Of a stretch of DNA of 64,000 nucleotides, positions 27,309-37,461 are shown one piece after another. The number at the start of each line of letters is the position of its first letter. Position 1 is the first letter of the stretch. Under the pieces are notes generated by a model. It did not search any database, was not told where the DNA came from, and saw nothing but the letters and a program-made list of their open reading frames with translations. The DNA comes from an uncultured Flavobacteriales bacterium (lineage in GTDB: Bacteria > Bacteroidota > Bacteroidia > Flavobacteriales_G > Salibacteraceae): the NCBI GenBank assembly GCA_913057205.1, contig CAJXNO010000008.1, positions 1 to 64,000 of the forward strand. Direction: 5' to 3'. Position numbers and translations under genes: made by a program.

Positions 27309-30200
27309 ATGAAAGCATTGAGGTTTTTATTTCTGGGCATCGCCTTACTCAGCATTCAATTCATCGCCCAGTCACAGCAGGTGAATTTGGTTTCGAACGG
27401 TAGCTTCGAGAACTACACCTTTTGTCCGAATGGCTTAGGAGACATCAACCAGGCATATTGGGACAAAGCACCATTTCACACAGGTTCAAGCGATTACTTC
27501 AATGCTTGTGCTACTGTTTTTGCGTGTGATGTTCCAACGAATATTTTCGGAACAGCTACTGCTAACACGGGCGATGCTTATGCAGGTGGGTACATTGGCT
27601 TAGCATCGAGCCCCTACCGCGAATACATTTTTGACACCCTCATCTCTCCCCTTCAAGCAGGAAAGCGGTACCGTGTTTCCTTTTATTGGCGCAGAGGCAG
27701 CAATGCGCAATACGCTGGAGATGACATCGGTTTTTATTTAAGCACGACGGTTCCCACAGGAACGGGAACGGGTGCATTGGGTGTAACACCTACTTCTCAG
27801 AGCCCGAGTGGGGTGTATCTTACCAACTCTACGAGTTGGACAGAATACGCTGATACCATCATTGCTGGAGGTGGTGAACAATACATTACCATAGGAGCAT
27901 TTGACGCCGTTCTTCCGGTTCAAGCTCAGGGTGGTGGAACCATCGGTGGCGCGTACATGTATTACGATGACGTTGAGGTGATCCTTCTGGAAGGCATTGA
28001 TGGAGATAGCAACATTTGCCTGGGTGATTCGGCTCAGATCTATGCGTTTGAAATGGATAACATTCAGTGGGTAGACAGTGCCAACCCGACGGTAGTAATC
28101 GATACCACCGATACAATCATGGTGGCTCCGAGTCAGACCACAACCTACTGGTGCATCTCTCCTATTGACACGTTCAGTTTTACCGTGAATGTGGTGCAGC
28201 CCTTGGTTGATTTTGCACAAGATGATACCGTTTGCGTGGATGAAATCTCCGAGCAAACCCTAAGCTTCCCTGGTTACACCTACGAGTGGTCGAATGGATC
28301 GTTGGATTCACTCTTCCAAACCCCAGACAGCGGTGAGTATTGGGTGGAGGCCAGTATTTTCGGATGTGTCTCGTCAGACACCTTCAACGTGTACCATTTT
28401 CCATTCCCTGATTTCGATCTTGGACCAGATACGACCATCTGTTCCTATGATTTCGTTGAGCTGGATCCGAACGTCACGGCAAACGCCAACGCGGGAGCGA
28501 ATGTTACTTACAGCTGGATAAATGGAAGCACAGACCCTACGATCACCGTAAATCCACAAGGCGTGTATTGGGTGGATGTTGCATACGATATCTGTGAAGT
28601 CCGCGATAGCATCACGGTGAACTATCACCCAGATGTAGCCGTTGACCTAGGCAATGACCTGGATTTCTGTTACTTGAACTCTGTTCCGTTGTCTGCAACG
28701 GCTCAGAATGCCACAGGCTTTATTTGGTCAACAGGTCAAACCACGAACCAGATCAACGTCACTACTTCCGGTAACTATTACGTAACGGCTACTGGAAACG
28801 GCTGCGTTGCGGAAGATAGTGTTACCTACACCTTCTACTACGAGCCGATGTTCAACCTCCCAGAGACGTTGATGTACTGTGAAAAGGATACGGCCGTGAT
28901 TTCTACTGGATTGAACCCGGATGGACTCAGCTTTCTCTGGAATGTTGGAAGTACGGATTCAACGATAAAGGTCTTCGGCGGAAGTCAAGGCTTCTATTGG
29001 GCACAAGTCTCAGACGAGAACTGTACCATGCGAGATACCATTTACGTTGGCATGCACCCTCCAATCGACTTGGAGTTGGGAGATGACATCAAAGCTTGCG
29101 AGGGCGACACCTTTCAGATTGTTCCTACAACCTCCAACGCAGCTGTTTACAGTTACGAATGGAACACAGGTCAAACCACACCAACCATCAATGTGCAAAC
29201 TACCGGTGTATATAGCGTAACGGTTACCGATGGTTTCTGCGAAGAGCGGGATAAGAAACGGGTCGTATTCTTTGAATATCCTGAATTCAATCTTGGCAAC
29301 GACACCATTTTGTGTGCTCCTTCAGAACTGCGTTTTGATGTAACCAATGATTGGCTTAATGTGAATTACCGCTGGTATGACGGTCAAACTGACCCCGTGC
29401 ACATCATGTATGCAGAGGAAGACCAGACGATCTGGGTTCGGCAAACCAATGAGGTCTGCTCGAGGACCGACTCCTTGGTCATTGATCTCGTTACACCTCC
29501 GTTTGTGCGCGTACCGCGGGATACCATCCTGTGTGATGGTCGGCCTGCTGTGGTTCGGCCTGAGGTTGACCGCGAAGTGACCTATTTATGGTCTGATGGT
29601 ACGGAAGAACGCACCTTGCGTACCACGCGAGCTGGGCAATACTACGTTATCGTTGACGATGGAATCTGTACTTCTAGCGACACCATTCAGATCAAAAATG
29701 CACAGGTACCTGACCTTGAAATTGAAGCACCAGAGTACATCTGCATCGGCGAACAAGCCACCTTGGATGCTACTTCAGTGAATGCGTTCTTCTACCGTTG
29801 GTCAGATGGCAGCACGGCTCCTACCTTGAGCATCTATGAGCCTGGAACCTACAGCGTAGATGTTACCCATGCTTGTGGTGTTAGCTCAGACACGGTGATT
29901 GTACAAGACTGTGAGTGCTTCGTTCGCTTCCCGAATGCGTTTAAACCAACTCCAAGCGGTGTAAACCAAACCTTCGGTCCATCACATTCATGTGATTTCG
30001 TGCAATATGAATTCACCATCTTCAACCGTTGGGGAGAAGTAATCTTTCAAACCTTTGACCCAATGGCCTCTTGGGATGGAACCTACCGTGGACAAGCGGT
30101 TGGAGTAGGCGCATATGGTTACCGATGCGTGTACCAAGCAATCTACGACGGACAAGTGGTAGAACGTGAGGCTACTGGAACGGTTAACTTGTTGAAGTAG
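27309..30200 (+). CDS. Large secreted adhesin-like repeat protein with gliding-motility-associated (type B T9SS) C-terminal domain
   Basis: Signal peptide; repeated DxGxDTxxC...YxWSxGxTxxxIxVxxxGxYxVxV modules; C-term FPNAFKPTPSGVNQTFGP...FTIFNRWGEVIFQT...WDGTYRGQAVGVGAYGYRCVY. Confidence 0.9.
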   Translation: MKALRFLFLGIALLSIQFIAQSQQVNLVSNGSFENYTFCPNGLGDINQAYWDKAPFHTGSSDYFNACATVFACDVPTNIFGTATANTGDAYAGGYIGLASSPYREYIFDTLISPLQAGKRYRVSFYWRRGSNAQYAGDDIGFYLSTTVPTGTGTGALGVTPTSQSPSGVYLTNSTSWTEYADTIIAGGGEQYITIGAFDAVLPVQAQGGGTIGGAYMYYDDVEVILLEGIDGDSNICLGDSAQIYAFEMDNIQWVDSANPTVVIDTTDTIMVAPSQTTTYWCISPIDTFSFTVNVVQPLVDFAQDDTVCVDEISEQTLSFPGYTYEWSNGSLDSLFQTPDSGEYWVEASIFGCVSSDTFNVYHFPFPDFDLGPDTTICSYDFVELDPNVTANANAGANVTYSWINGSTDPTITVNPQGVYWVDVAYDICEVRDSITVNYHPDVAVDLGNDLDFCYLNSVPLSATAQNATGFIWSTGQTTNQINVTTSGNYYVTATGNGCVAEDSVTYTFYYEPMFNLPETLMYCEKDTAVISTGLNPDGLSFLWNVGSTDSTIKVFGGSQGFYWAQVSDENCTMRDTIYVGMHPPIDLELGDDIKACEGDTFQIVPTTSNAAVYSYEWNTGQTTPTINVQTTGVYSVTVTDGFCEERDKKRVVFFEYPEFNLGNDTILCAPSELRFDVTNDWLNVNYRWYDGQTDPVHIMYAEEDQTIWVRQTNEVCSRTDSLVIDLVTPPFVRVPRDTILCDGRPAVVRPEVDREVTYLWSDGTEERTLRTTRAGQYYVIVDDGICTSSDTIQIKNAQVPDLEIEAPEYICIGEQATLDATSVNAFFYRWSDGSTAPTLSIYEPGTYSVDVTHACGVSSDTVIVQDCECFVRFPNAFKPTPSGVNQTFGPSHSCDFVQYEFTIFNRWGEVIFQTFDPMASWDGTYRGQAVGVGAYGYRCVYQAIYDGQVVEREATGTVNLLK

Positions 30201-30205
30201 GCCTG

Positions 30206-30544
30206 ATGAAGATCTACCACAATCCACGTTGTAGAAAAAGCAGAGAAACCCTTGCCTTGATCGAAGAGAAAGGTTTGCAGCCAGAGGTAATCGAATACCT
30301 GAACAACCCGTTAACAGCAAGCGAACTCAAGGAAGTCTTAGGCAAGCTGGATATGCCAGCGGCCTCCATCATCCGAAAAGGAGAAGCCATCTTTAAAGAG
30401 CAGTTCAAGGGCAAAGACTTGAGTGAAGAGCAATGGATTCAAGCCATGGTTGACTACCCGAAGCTGATAGAGCGTCCGATTGTTGTGAAGGGCAATGCAG
30501 CGGTGATTGGTAGACCACCAGAGAACGTGCTATCCCTGCTCTAG
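30206..30544 (+). CDS. ArsC-family (arsenate reductase-like) protein
   Basis: MKIYHNPRCRKSRETLALIEEKG...EYLNNPLTASELKEVLGKL...LIERPIVVKGNAAVIGRPPE. Confidence 0.9.
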   Translation: MKIYHNPRCRKSRETLALIEEKGLQPEVIEYLNNPLTASELKEVLGKLDMPAASIIRKGEAIFKEQFKGKDLSEEQWIQAMVDYPKLIERPIVVKGNAAVIGRPPENVLSLL

Positions 30545-31477
30545 GCCTTCAAGCCAATCCTTCATGTCATTGAATACCCGCTCATCCTTCAAGATGCTGC
30601 GGTGTCCCAAATCACTGTACCTAATTGTGGTCAGCCCTGGATTTATTCGCTTAAGGTAGTCTTGGTGCTCCAATCCTACATCCGTATCGCGAGCTCCGTG
30701 CAGGCTTATAACAGGAACCTTCACTTCTCGAAAGGTGCTCTGCATCGCTACATCGTCAAAGCTCTCATCGAACACATCTACTGCCGCCTTCCGAATGGCA
30801 TCATGCACAAAACTGCTGGCGTTGATGGTTCGGCTAAAGGTCAACAGGATGTCTTCTGCAATCACAGGAGCTCCAAGTACCACAAAGGCCGGCACCTGAG
30901 TCCCTCTAGAGATGCTGTATGAAATGGATGCAGCGCCTAAGGAATGTCCTACTACTGCCGCCACATTTGGTGTATGCGACAGCACTTCCTCAAACGCAGC
31001 CGCAAACTTGAAGAGGTTGCTCCGCTTACCCTCACTCTTTCCATGGCCCGGAGCATCGATGAAGACGAAGCGGTAGCCTGCATTCACGAAGAACTCACCC
31101 ATTTTTCGGAATTGCATTCCGCGCCCAGACCAGCCATGCAAACAGATCAAGGCAGGTCCCTCCCCTTTCGCGTAATAGTAGAATCGTTCACCTCTATAGC
31201 TTCCCTCGAATCGTTGATAGGTCAACAGAAGTTCTTCCTCTGCCGGTTTATAGGGAAAGTGAACGGGCGTTAGGAACAGGTAAATCGCCAGTCTTCTTGC
31301 TAAACCAGGGAAGAACCGCTCAAGGAAGGGGAAGATGACGCGCAGGAAACGTACAACGGGGGGATAGATGCTTTTTTTCTGCTGTGCTGCCTTCACGTTT
31401 GCAAGGATAAGGTCTTTCAAAGGATGATAAACGATTTCAATTCTTGTTAGTTTCGCGGCATTGAGACTCAGTGGCAT
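30530..31477 (-). CDS. Alpha/beta hydrolase
   Basis: ALICLHGWSGRGMQFRKMGEFFVNAGYRFVFIDAPGHGKSEG, VVGHSLGAASISYSI; exact start uncertain. Confidence 0.88.
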   Translation of the reverse strand: MPLSLNAAKLTRIEIVYHPLKDLILANVKAAQQKKSIYPPVVRFLRVIFPFLERFFPGLARRLAIYLFLTPVHFPYKPAEEELLLTYQRFEGSYRGERFYYYAKGEGPALICLHGWSGRGMQFRKMGEFFVNAGYRFVFIDAPGHGKSEGKRSNLFKFAAAFEEVLSHTPNVAAVVGHSLGAASISYSISRGTQVPAFVVLGAPVIAEDILLTFSRTINASSFVHDAIRKAAVDVFDESFDDVAMQSTFREVKVPVISLHGARDTDVGLEHQDYLKRINPGLTTIRYSDLGHRSILKDERVFNDMKDWLEGLEQG

Positions 31478-32330
31478 TGCATACATCCTTCTATCATCCC
31501 TTGCATATGCTGTGGTCAACTTCTGTGTGAAGTACTTAGATAATATCCCAACGCATGAAATCGTATTCTTCCGGTCGTTGATCTCTTTGGTCATCTGCAT
31601 CGTATGGATCAGACAATTAGGAATCCCCTTCTTCGGTCACAATAAGAAATGGCTCACAATCAGAGGCTTTGCGGGTATGACGGCCCTCTTTCTCTTTTTC
31701 ACTACCATCAAGCACATGCCACTGGCTTCTGCCACTACCATACAGTACATCTCTCCGATTTTCACCGTATTGCTTGCAACCCAGATGCAGTCAGAACGGG
31801 TCAGACCGATCCAATGGGCGCTCTTCTTGCTGGCTTTCATCGGGGTGCTGATGATCAAAGGTTTTGATGATCGTGTGTCTTACTTCTTTCTCGGCGTAGG
31901 GGTAGTATCCGCATTGATCTCAGGATTGGCCTACAATGCGATCATGAAATGCCGCATGACCGACCACCCGATCACCGTTGTGCTTTACTTTCCCTTGATC
32001 GCAACACCTGTAATGGGCACGGCATGCATCACGGTAGAATGGGTTACCCCACAAGGAATGGAGTGGCTTTTGCTCTTGATCATGGGCGTTTTCACCCAAT
32101 TTGCACAATATTTTATGACGAAGGCACTGCACGTAGATCATAGCAGTATCATCATGCCGTTCAAGTACTTCGGCGTCATCTACGCCATCGGCATCGGTTT
32201 CTTCTTCTTTGGTGAAAGCTTGCCTTGGTTGAGTTTAGTTGGAATAGGTCTCGTACTGGCAGGCGTCATCTTAAACACCTTTGTCAAGAACCTGAACCGA
32301 AAACTACCGCCCACGCAGGGTGTGGTCTAG
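31461..32330 (+). CDS. EamA/DMT-family permease
   Basis: Two EamA-like halves with ~10 hydrophobic segments; ASATTIQYISPIFTVLLA, FFFFGESLPWLSLVGIGLVLAGV. Confidence 0.9.
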   Translation: MRLSGIAYILLSSLAYAVVNFCVKYLDNIPTHEIVFFRSLISLVICIVWIRQLGIPFFGHNKKWLTIRGFAGMTALFLFFTTIKHMPLASATTIQYISPIFTVLLATQMQSERVRPIQWALFLLAFIGVLMIKGFDDRVSYFFLGVGVVSALISGLAYNAIMKCRMTDHPITVVLYFPLIATPVMGTACITVEWVTPQGMEWLLLLIMGVFTQFAQYFMTKALHVDHSSIIMPFKYFGVIYAIGIGFFFFGESLPWLSLVGIGLVLAGVILNTFVKNLNRKLPPTQGVV

Positions 32331-32335
32331 GTTCA

Positions 32336-35302
32336 TCAGCGGATTCCAACCTCTTCGCCGCTCATGGTGATCACATGGTCACGCACCACCCGTAGTTCAC
32401 CGAGGTGGTCACGATAGCGCAAAACAAAAGGATAAACGCCCATAGGAGCGCGCTCACCATTTGGATAGTGGCCATCCCAGCCATAGTCTGGATTCACCGA
32501 TCGAAAGGCTTGCCTACCCCATCGGTCAAAAATCTGCAGGTTAAAGTCTTGCGTGGAGATCTCTTCCCCTTGGATTCGGAAGACATCATTGACCCCATCG
32601 CCATTAGGTGTGAATGCTTTAGGAATATAAAGTTGGGTCAAGTAAGCATAGGGAACGGAAGATATGATGGAGTCTCTACAACCCTCCTCTGAAATCGCTA
32701 CCAATTTGAAACTCAAGTCATCCAAGGTGTCGCGATAATAGCGTTCAAAAGCACCAGGTGAGAACAGCGTATCTCCTTGCACATACCACTCCGTGGCGAC
32801 CGCATTCTCTGATCGATCGAAGAAAGTAATCACTTGGTCATTGTTCGCCACAAAGGCTTCGTCTGTCTCATACTTTGGTACGGCAGGTTCATAAATACTC
32901 ACGATGCACGGCTCCGTTTTCTTGGCAAAACAACCAAAGTCGGTCGTGGCATCCACACGGATTGCATTGCACCCAGGTTCAGCGAATTGCCAGATCAAAC
33001 TATCGGCATCAAAATCTTCAATGAAGGTTTCGTCATCCACCCACCAGCGATAGGTGTACTTCGGATTGTGGTTCTCAATCCTCAGGATCACATCAGAAGC
33101 TGCACAAGCTTCAGCGGGTTCTGCGGTAAGCTCAGGAATACTTGGTTTTCCAACGTAGATCGTAATGCTCGCAACTCCGGGCTCACTCAAGCATTGATCG
33201 GTAACGGTTGTGCTGTAGGTTGTGGTTCGCGTGGGTTGAACGAACTGCACTTCTTTCAGGTCATCGGTATGCTCCCAACGGTAGTCGTAGGAGGTCGGCC
33301 CCTCAAAGCCCCCATAGGCAGAGGAAATGAGGTATACCGATTCGCCCGCACAGATACTGTCATCTTCCACCTTCACCGATGCTCGAATCCTCGGATACCC
33401 CCCCACTTGAACAAATACACTGTCTACATAGGGCGGAGTACCGCAAGCGTCACTCACCGTCACCACAAACCATCGCGAGAGGTCGGGACTCACACTGATT
33501 TCATCCCCAAAGGTGCCGTTGTCCCACGAAAAGGTATAAAGGCTATCCCCTCCAATACCCGTTGCAAAGACAGGCACCGTATCGGCAGGACAGATCGTGT
33601 CTTCGGTCACCAACTCAACATCCAGAGGCGGACGCACCTTAACCAAAACATCACTGGTATCGCCGGTACAGCCATTGGCGTCGGTTGATTGAACGTAGTA
33701 GGTAGTTGTTACTTCAGGAGTTACCGGAACCACCTGGTTATTCGAGATCACGGTACCCGTGAGACTTCCTTCGCGCCAAATGTATCCATAAGGTGGTGTT
33801 CCGCCGGTCGTGGCAGCAATCATGGAGGCAATGTTAGAAATGCAGATCTGGGTGTCACCGTATGCGATTGTGTTGATGCTATCCGGAATGTCGATCATCA
33901 CGAAATCTTGTCGGGTACAACCATTGGCATCTGTGATGGTAACAAAATTGCTGTCAGCACAGAGTTGTTGGGCCGTTGCAAAGGGCTCACCTGAAGACCA
34001 TATGAAGCTGTAAGGAAAGGTTCCACCAATCGGACTGGCAGTAGCTTCAGCATCACAAGTTAGGCCATCCGGACAAGAGGTCTTGGACACGTTGGTCATG
34101 GTATTGACGATCGGGTCTGGTTCATTGATCGTATAGGTTTCTTCTAAAAAGCAGAGGTAGTTAGAAGATGCCGTATCAATGTCTTGCACCGTGACCGTAT
34201 AGGTTCCAGCACAAAGCTCATCTATGTTAGCGGTATTGTCACCTGAAGACCAATCGAAACTGTAAAAGCCCGTACCATTAGCAATGCTCAAATCAATGCT
34301 TCCATCACAACTGTCGTTGCATAAGGCATCCTCCACGGTGCCGAATGCATTGAAGTTCGGTTGAATCACAGATACCGTAGATGTATCGTATACCGTATCG
34401 CAATTGTAGACGATCTCAACACTGTAGGTGGTTGTTGTAGCAGGTGAGGCCCAAGGGTCATGGATGTTTGTAGCACTTAATCCAGCGGTTGGGGTCCACG
34501 TAAACTCCATGTCATCATCTCCCGCATCCAATTGAACAGAGTCGCCGTTGCAAATGGTATGATCGGAAAGCGGAGTAACCAGGCTGTCTATAGAAGTGGT
34601 CAAACAAAACTCCTGTACGTTATTGGCACCACCGGTAGTTCCTAAGAAACCCCAATGAACCAAGTTATCACCTCCAAAGACGTTGTTGATGATGTCGCCC
34701 GTGTACATGATACGATAATCACAATCCAAATACACCTCTAGCTCTTGGGATGTCGGGTCCCAACGTACATTGAAGGTGTGAAAGTTTCCGTCTTCTATGT
34801 TGGCGTTCGTTGCAGATGCTTGAATAGGCGTAGCGAGGGAATTGGCCGACGTATGATCCACCGTACCATCTCGAAACATTCCGATGTGGTCAGCAGCGAG
34901 GTCACCAAAACCTCCGTTGAACCACGTGTCGACCTCAATACCGATAGAATTGCTTGAGAAGCCCGCGCCATTAAAGCCGATAGCACCCCCAACCGAGCCA
35001 ATGTATGGGGCTCCTAGCGTTCCCCGTAAGACAAAAACTATCCCATCCGCTCCTCCATTGTTGGTACCGAGATAGACATCAAACGTTAGATCAAAAGGGT
35101 CGTTCAGGTCGATTGCCGCATTCTGGTAGACATAACCCGCCTGTGAATTCAAGGCAGAGGTTAGTCGGTAGCAATCACCACCAAGTGAAGTAGCCGTTCC
35201 TCCAATGGTATACTGCGATATTGACGCCAATGGTGCAACGATCAACAGCACTAGCAGCAAAAAGCGGTTGAGTAACGATATGGAGATGGGAGCCTTGATC
35301 AA
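32336..35302 (-). CDS. Large secreted protein: legume-lectin-like N-domain, PKD/SprB-like repeats, gliding-motility-associated C-terminal domain
   Basis: N-term LGGDCYRLTSALNSQAGYVYQNAAIDLNDPFDLTFDVYLG..GADGIVFVLRG; C-term YIPKAFTPNGDGVNDVFRIQGE...QIFDRWGRQAFRS...WDGHYPNGERAPMGVYPFVLRY. Confidence 0.9.
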   Translation of the reverse strand: MIKAPISISLLNRFLLLVLLIVAPLASISQYTIGGTATSLGGDCYRLTSALNSQAGYVYQNAAIDLNDPFDLTFDVYLGTNNGGADGIVFVLRGTLGAPYIGSVGGAIGFNGAGFSSNSIGIEVDTWFNGGFGDLAADHIGMFRDGTVDHTSANSLATPIQASATNANIEDGNFHTFNVRWDPTSQELEVYLDCDYRIMYTGDIINNVFGGDNLVHWGFLGTTGGANNVQEFCLTTSIDSLVTPLSDHTICNGDSVQLDAGDDDMEFTWTPTAGLSATNIHDPWASPATTTTYSVEIVYNCDTVYDTSTVSVIQPNFNAFGTVEDALCNDSCDGSIDLSIANGTGFYSFDWSSGDNTANIDELCAGTYTVTVQDIDTASSNYLCFLEETYTINEPDPIVNTMTNVSKTSCPDGLTCDAEATASPIGGTFPYSFIWSSGEPFATAQQLCADSNFVTITDANGCTRQDFVMIDIPDSINTIAYGDTQICISNIASMIAATTGGTPPYGYIWREGSLTGTVISNNQVVPVTPEVTTTYYVQSTDANGCTGDTSDVLVKVRPPLDVELVTEDTICPADTVPVFATGIGGDSLYTFSWDNGTFGDEISVSPDLSRWFVVTVSDACGTPPYVDSVFVQVGGYPRIRASVKVEDDSICAGESVYLISSAYGGFEGPTSYDYRWEHTDDLKEVQFVQPTRTTTYSTTVTDQCLSEPGVASITIYVGKPSIPELTAEPAEACAASDVILRIENHNPKYTYRWWVDDETFIEDFDADSLIWQFAEPGCNAIRVDATTDFGCFAKKTEPCIVSIYEPAVPKYETDEAFVANNDQVITFFDRSENAVATEWYVQGDTLFSPGAFERYYRDTLDDLSFKLVAISEEGCRDSIISSVPYAYLTQLYIPKAFTPNGDGVNDVFRIQGEEISTQDFNLQIFDRWGRQAFRSVNPDYGWDGHYPNGERAPMGVYPFVLRYRDHLGELRVVRDHVITMSGEEVGIR

Positions 35303-35402
35303 AGGTTCGATTAGTAGGTTGCCAAATTTATGCTTTTAAAAGACGCATGAATTCTAGAAAGGTTGCAGCACAGGACGGCTAATGAATTGATAGCTTTGGG
35401 GC

Positions 35403-35771
35403 ATGCGAATCGACAAATACATTTGGTGCATTCGGATATTTAAAACCCGCTCATTGGCTTCGAAGGCATGCGCTTCTGAAAAGGTAATGCTCAATGGTGA
35501 ATTGATTAAGCCCAGCAAGGAAGTGAAGGCTGGCGATGAGATCCGTGTAAAGGACATCCCTATTTGGAGAAGCTATGAGGTGATTGATTTCCCGAAAAGC
35601 CGTGTAGGTGCGAAATTGGTGGCCGATTACGCGCGCGAGACCACGGCTGAAGCTGACCTCGAAGAGCTCGAAAAGATCCGCTTGATGAACAAGCAGAACC
35701 GAGAAAGCGGGATTTACGGCAGACCAACCAAACGTAACCGACGCGACCTAGATCGCTTCAAATCCAGTTAA
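35403..35771 (+). CDS. S4-domain RNA-binding protein (Hsp15-like)
   Basis: MRIDKYIWCIRIFKTRSLASKACASEKVMLNGELIKPSKEVKAGDEIRV. Confidence 0.92.
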   Translation: MRIDKYIWCIRIFKTRSLASKACASEKVMLNGELIKPSKEVKAGDEIRVKDIPIWRSYEVIDFPKSRVGAKLVADYARETTAEADLEELEKIRLMNKQNRESGIYGRPTKRNRRDLDRFKSS

Positions 35772-35796
35772 GTTACCTTCGCCACAGATCCGATGT

Positions 35797-36894
35797 ATGA
35801 GTAAGCGTATCGTTTTCGCCGTCACCAACGACCTGAGTTTCGATCAGCGCATGCATCGCATCTGTTCGGCACTTCAGGCAGAGGGCAACGAGGTGCTCTT
35901 GATCGGGCGTAAGCGCAAGCAGTCCATCCCCCTCAAACAACGGAATTTTCAGCAACATCGGATCAAATGCTGGTTTGAAAGCGGCAAACTCTTCTACTTG
36001 GAGTACAACCTGCGCCTACTGCTCTACTTGACCTCGGTGAAGTCTGATGTCTATGGTGCCGTAGATCTGGATGCGGCGTTACCCATGTACATGCACGCTC
36101 AACGCAACGGTAAACCATGGACCTTTGATGCACACGAGTATTTCAGTGAGCTGGAAGAAGTGATCACACGTCCGCTGGTCCATTGGGTCTGGAAAACCGT
36201 GGAGCGCTTTATTGTTCGCAGGGCCAAGCATGCTTATACCATCAGTGAAAGCTATGCCCAGCAATTCAAAGCACAGTACGGTACAAACTTTCAAGTGATC
36301 AGAAATGTACCGAAGAAGCAAGAACACATCGCATCCAAACAGCAACCTACTCAACCAGCCATCATCATCTATCAAGGCGCCTTGAACATCGGGAGGGGCT
36401 TGGAAGCATCCATCATGGCTATGCATGAATTAGGTGGTGCAGAGCTTCACATCTACGGAGATGGACCAATCAAACCGCAGTTGGAGCATCTGATCAAGAA
36501 GGAAAAGTTGACTGTAAAGGTCAAGCTGATGGGGACACGCATTCCTGAAGAACTAAGGACAATCACTCCGAAAGCGGATATCGGACTCACCCTGTTCTCA
36601 GAAAACGGATTCCATCACCAGCATTCCTTGGCCAATCGTTTCTTCGACTACATCCATGCGGGTATTCCTCAGCTGTGCATGGCCTACCCGGAATACCACC
36701 GCTTTAACGAAACCTACAAAGTGGCGCATGAGATCAATACCTTAGAACCAGATGAGATCGCACGAGCGATCCAAGCGCTTTTATCCAATCCTTCATACTA
36801 TCAGCAATTGAGCGAAGCAACACTCGCCGCCGCCTTGGTTCACCACTGGGAGGCAGAGTCTGAACGTCTCATCTATATTTATCGCAGCTTATGA
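35797..36894 (+). CDS. Glycosyltransferase (GT4-like)
   Basis: IVFAVTNDLSFDQRMHRICSALQAEGNEVLLIGR, IIYQGALNIGRGLEASI, KADIGLTLFSENGFHHQHSLANRFFDYIHAGIPQL. Confidence 0.88.
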   Translation: MSKRIVFAVTNDLSFDQRMHRICSALQAEGNEVLLIGRKRKQSIPLKQRNFQQHRIKCWFESGKLFYLEYNLRLLLYLTSVKSDVYGAVDLDAALPMYMHAQRNGKPWTFDAHEYFSELEEVITRPLVHWVWKTVERFIVRRAKHAYTISESYAQQFKAQYGTNFQVIRNVPKKQEHIASKQQPTQPAIIIYQGALNIGRGLEASIMAMHELGGAELHIYGDGPIKPQLEHLIKKEKLTVKVKLMGTRIPEELRTITPKADIGLTLFSENGFHHQHSLANRFFDYIHAGIPQLCMAYPEYHRFNETYKVAHEINTLEPDEIARAIQALLSNPSYYQQLSEATLAAALVHHWEAESERLIYIYRSL

Positions 36895-37415
36895 TCACTT
36901 GGAACATCGTATTGCTCAGTCTATTGTCTTGGTTTCCATCAGCCTCGTTCAGTGGAGAAATAGCCAAAGAAGCAGCCCACCCCTTTTATGTATCCATCAC
37001 AGAGTTGAACATCGCTCAGGATACCTTGCAGGTATCGCTTCGGGTGTTTACAGACGACCTTGAGCTAGCATTGAGTGATGTGCATAAACAAAAGATATTC
37101 CTTAACGATCCTAGTCGCTATGAGAAGAACTTCATCTACATCCGTGACTACCTCTTCGATCTTGTTCAAGCGGGAAATGGTGCTGGCCTCAAACGCATCG
37201 AGTGGATCGGACATGAATTTGAAGAAGATGTGTGCTGGATCTACGGCCAAATGCCGATCGATGCGGATTTACGTGTGCTCTTCTTCAAGAATGCAGTGTT
37301 GTTCGAAACCTATGATGACCAGCAAAACCTTATCCATTTAAAGCGTGAAGACGGGTACGATACAGAGCTCGCTACAAGACGTTCAGCGGAGATACGCTTT
37401 ACCCTAGGGGAATAA
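36891..37415 (+). CDS. DUF6702-like secreted protein
   Basis: HPFYVSITELNIAQDTLQVSLRVFTDDLELAL; overlaps previous stop (ATGA). Confidence 0.7.
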   Translation: MITWNIVLLSLLSWFPSASFSGEIAKEAAHPFYVSITELNIAQDTLQVSLRVFTDDLELALSDVHKQKIFLNDPSRYEKNFIYIRDYLFDLVQAGNGAGLKRIEWIGHEFEEDVCWIYGQMPIDADLRVLFFKNAVLFETYDDQQNLIHLKREDGYDTELATRRSAEIRFTLGE

Positions 37416-37437
37416 AAAAGGCGCCAAAAGCGCCTTT
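37414..37437. terminator. Bidirectional Rho-independent terminator
   Basis: AAAAAAGGCGC-CAAAA-GCGCCTTTA between convergent genes. Confidence 0.8.
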
Positions 37438-37461
37438 ATCAATGGTATGTTTCTGCTGCAA

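Noticed and set aside
32834-33688. 284-aa plus-strand ORF
   Set aside because: Antisense to the large lectin/T9SS gene 32336..35302, which has clear domains; shadow ORF.
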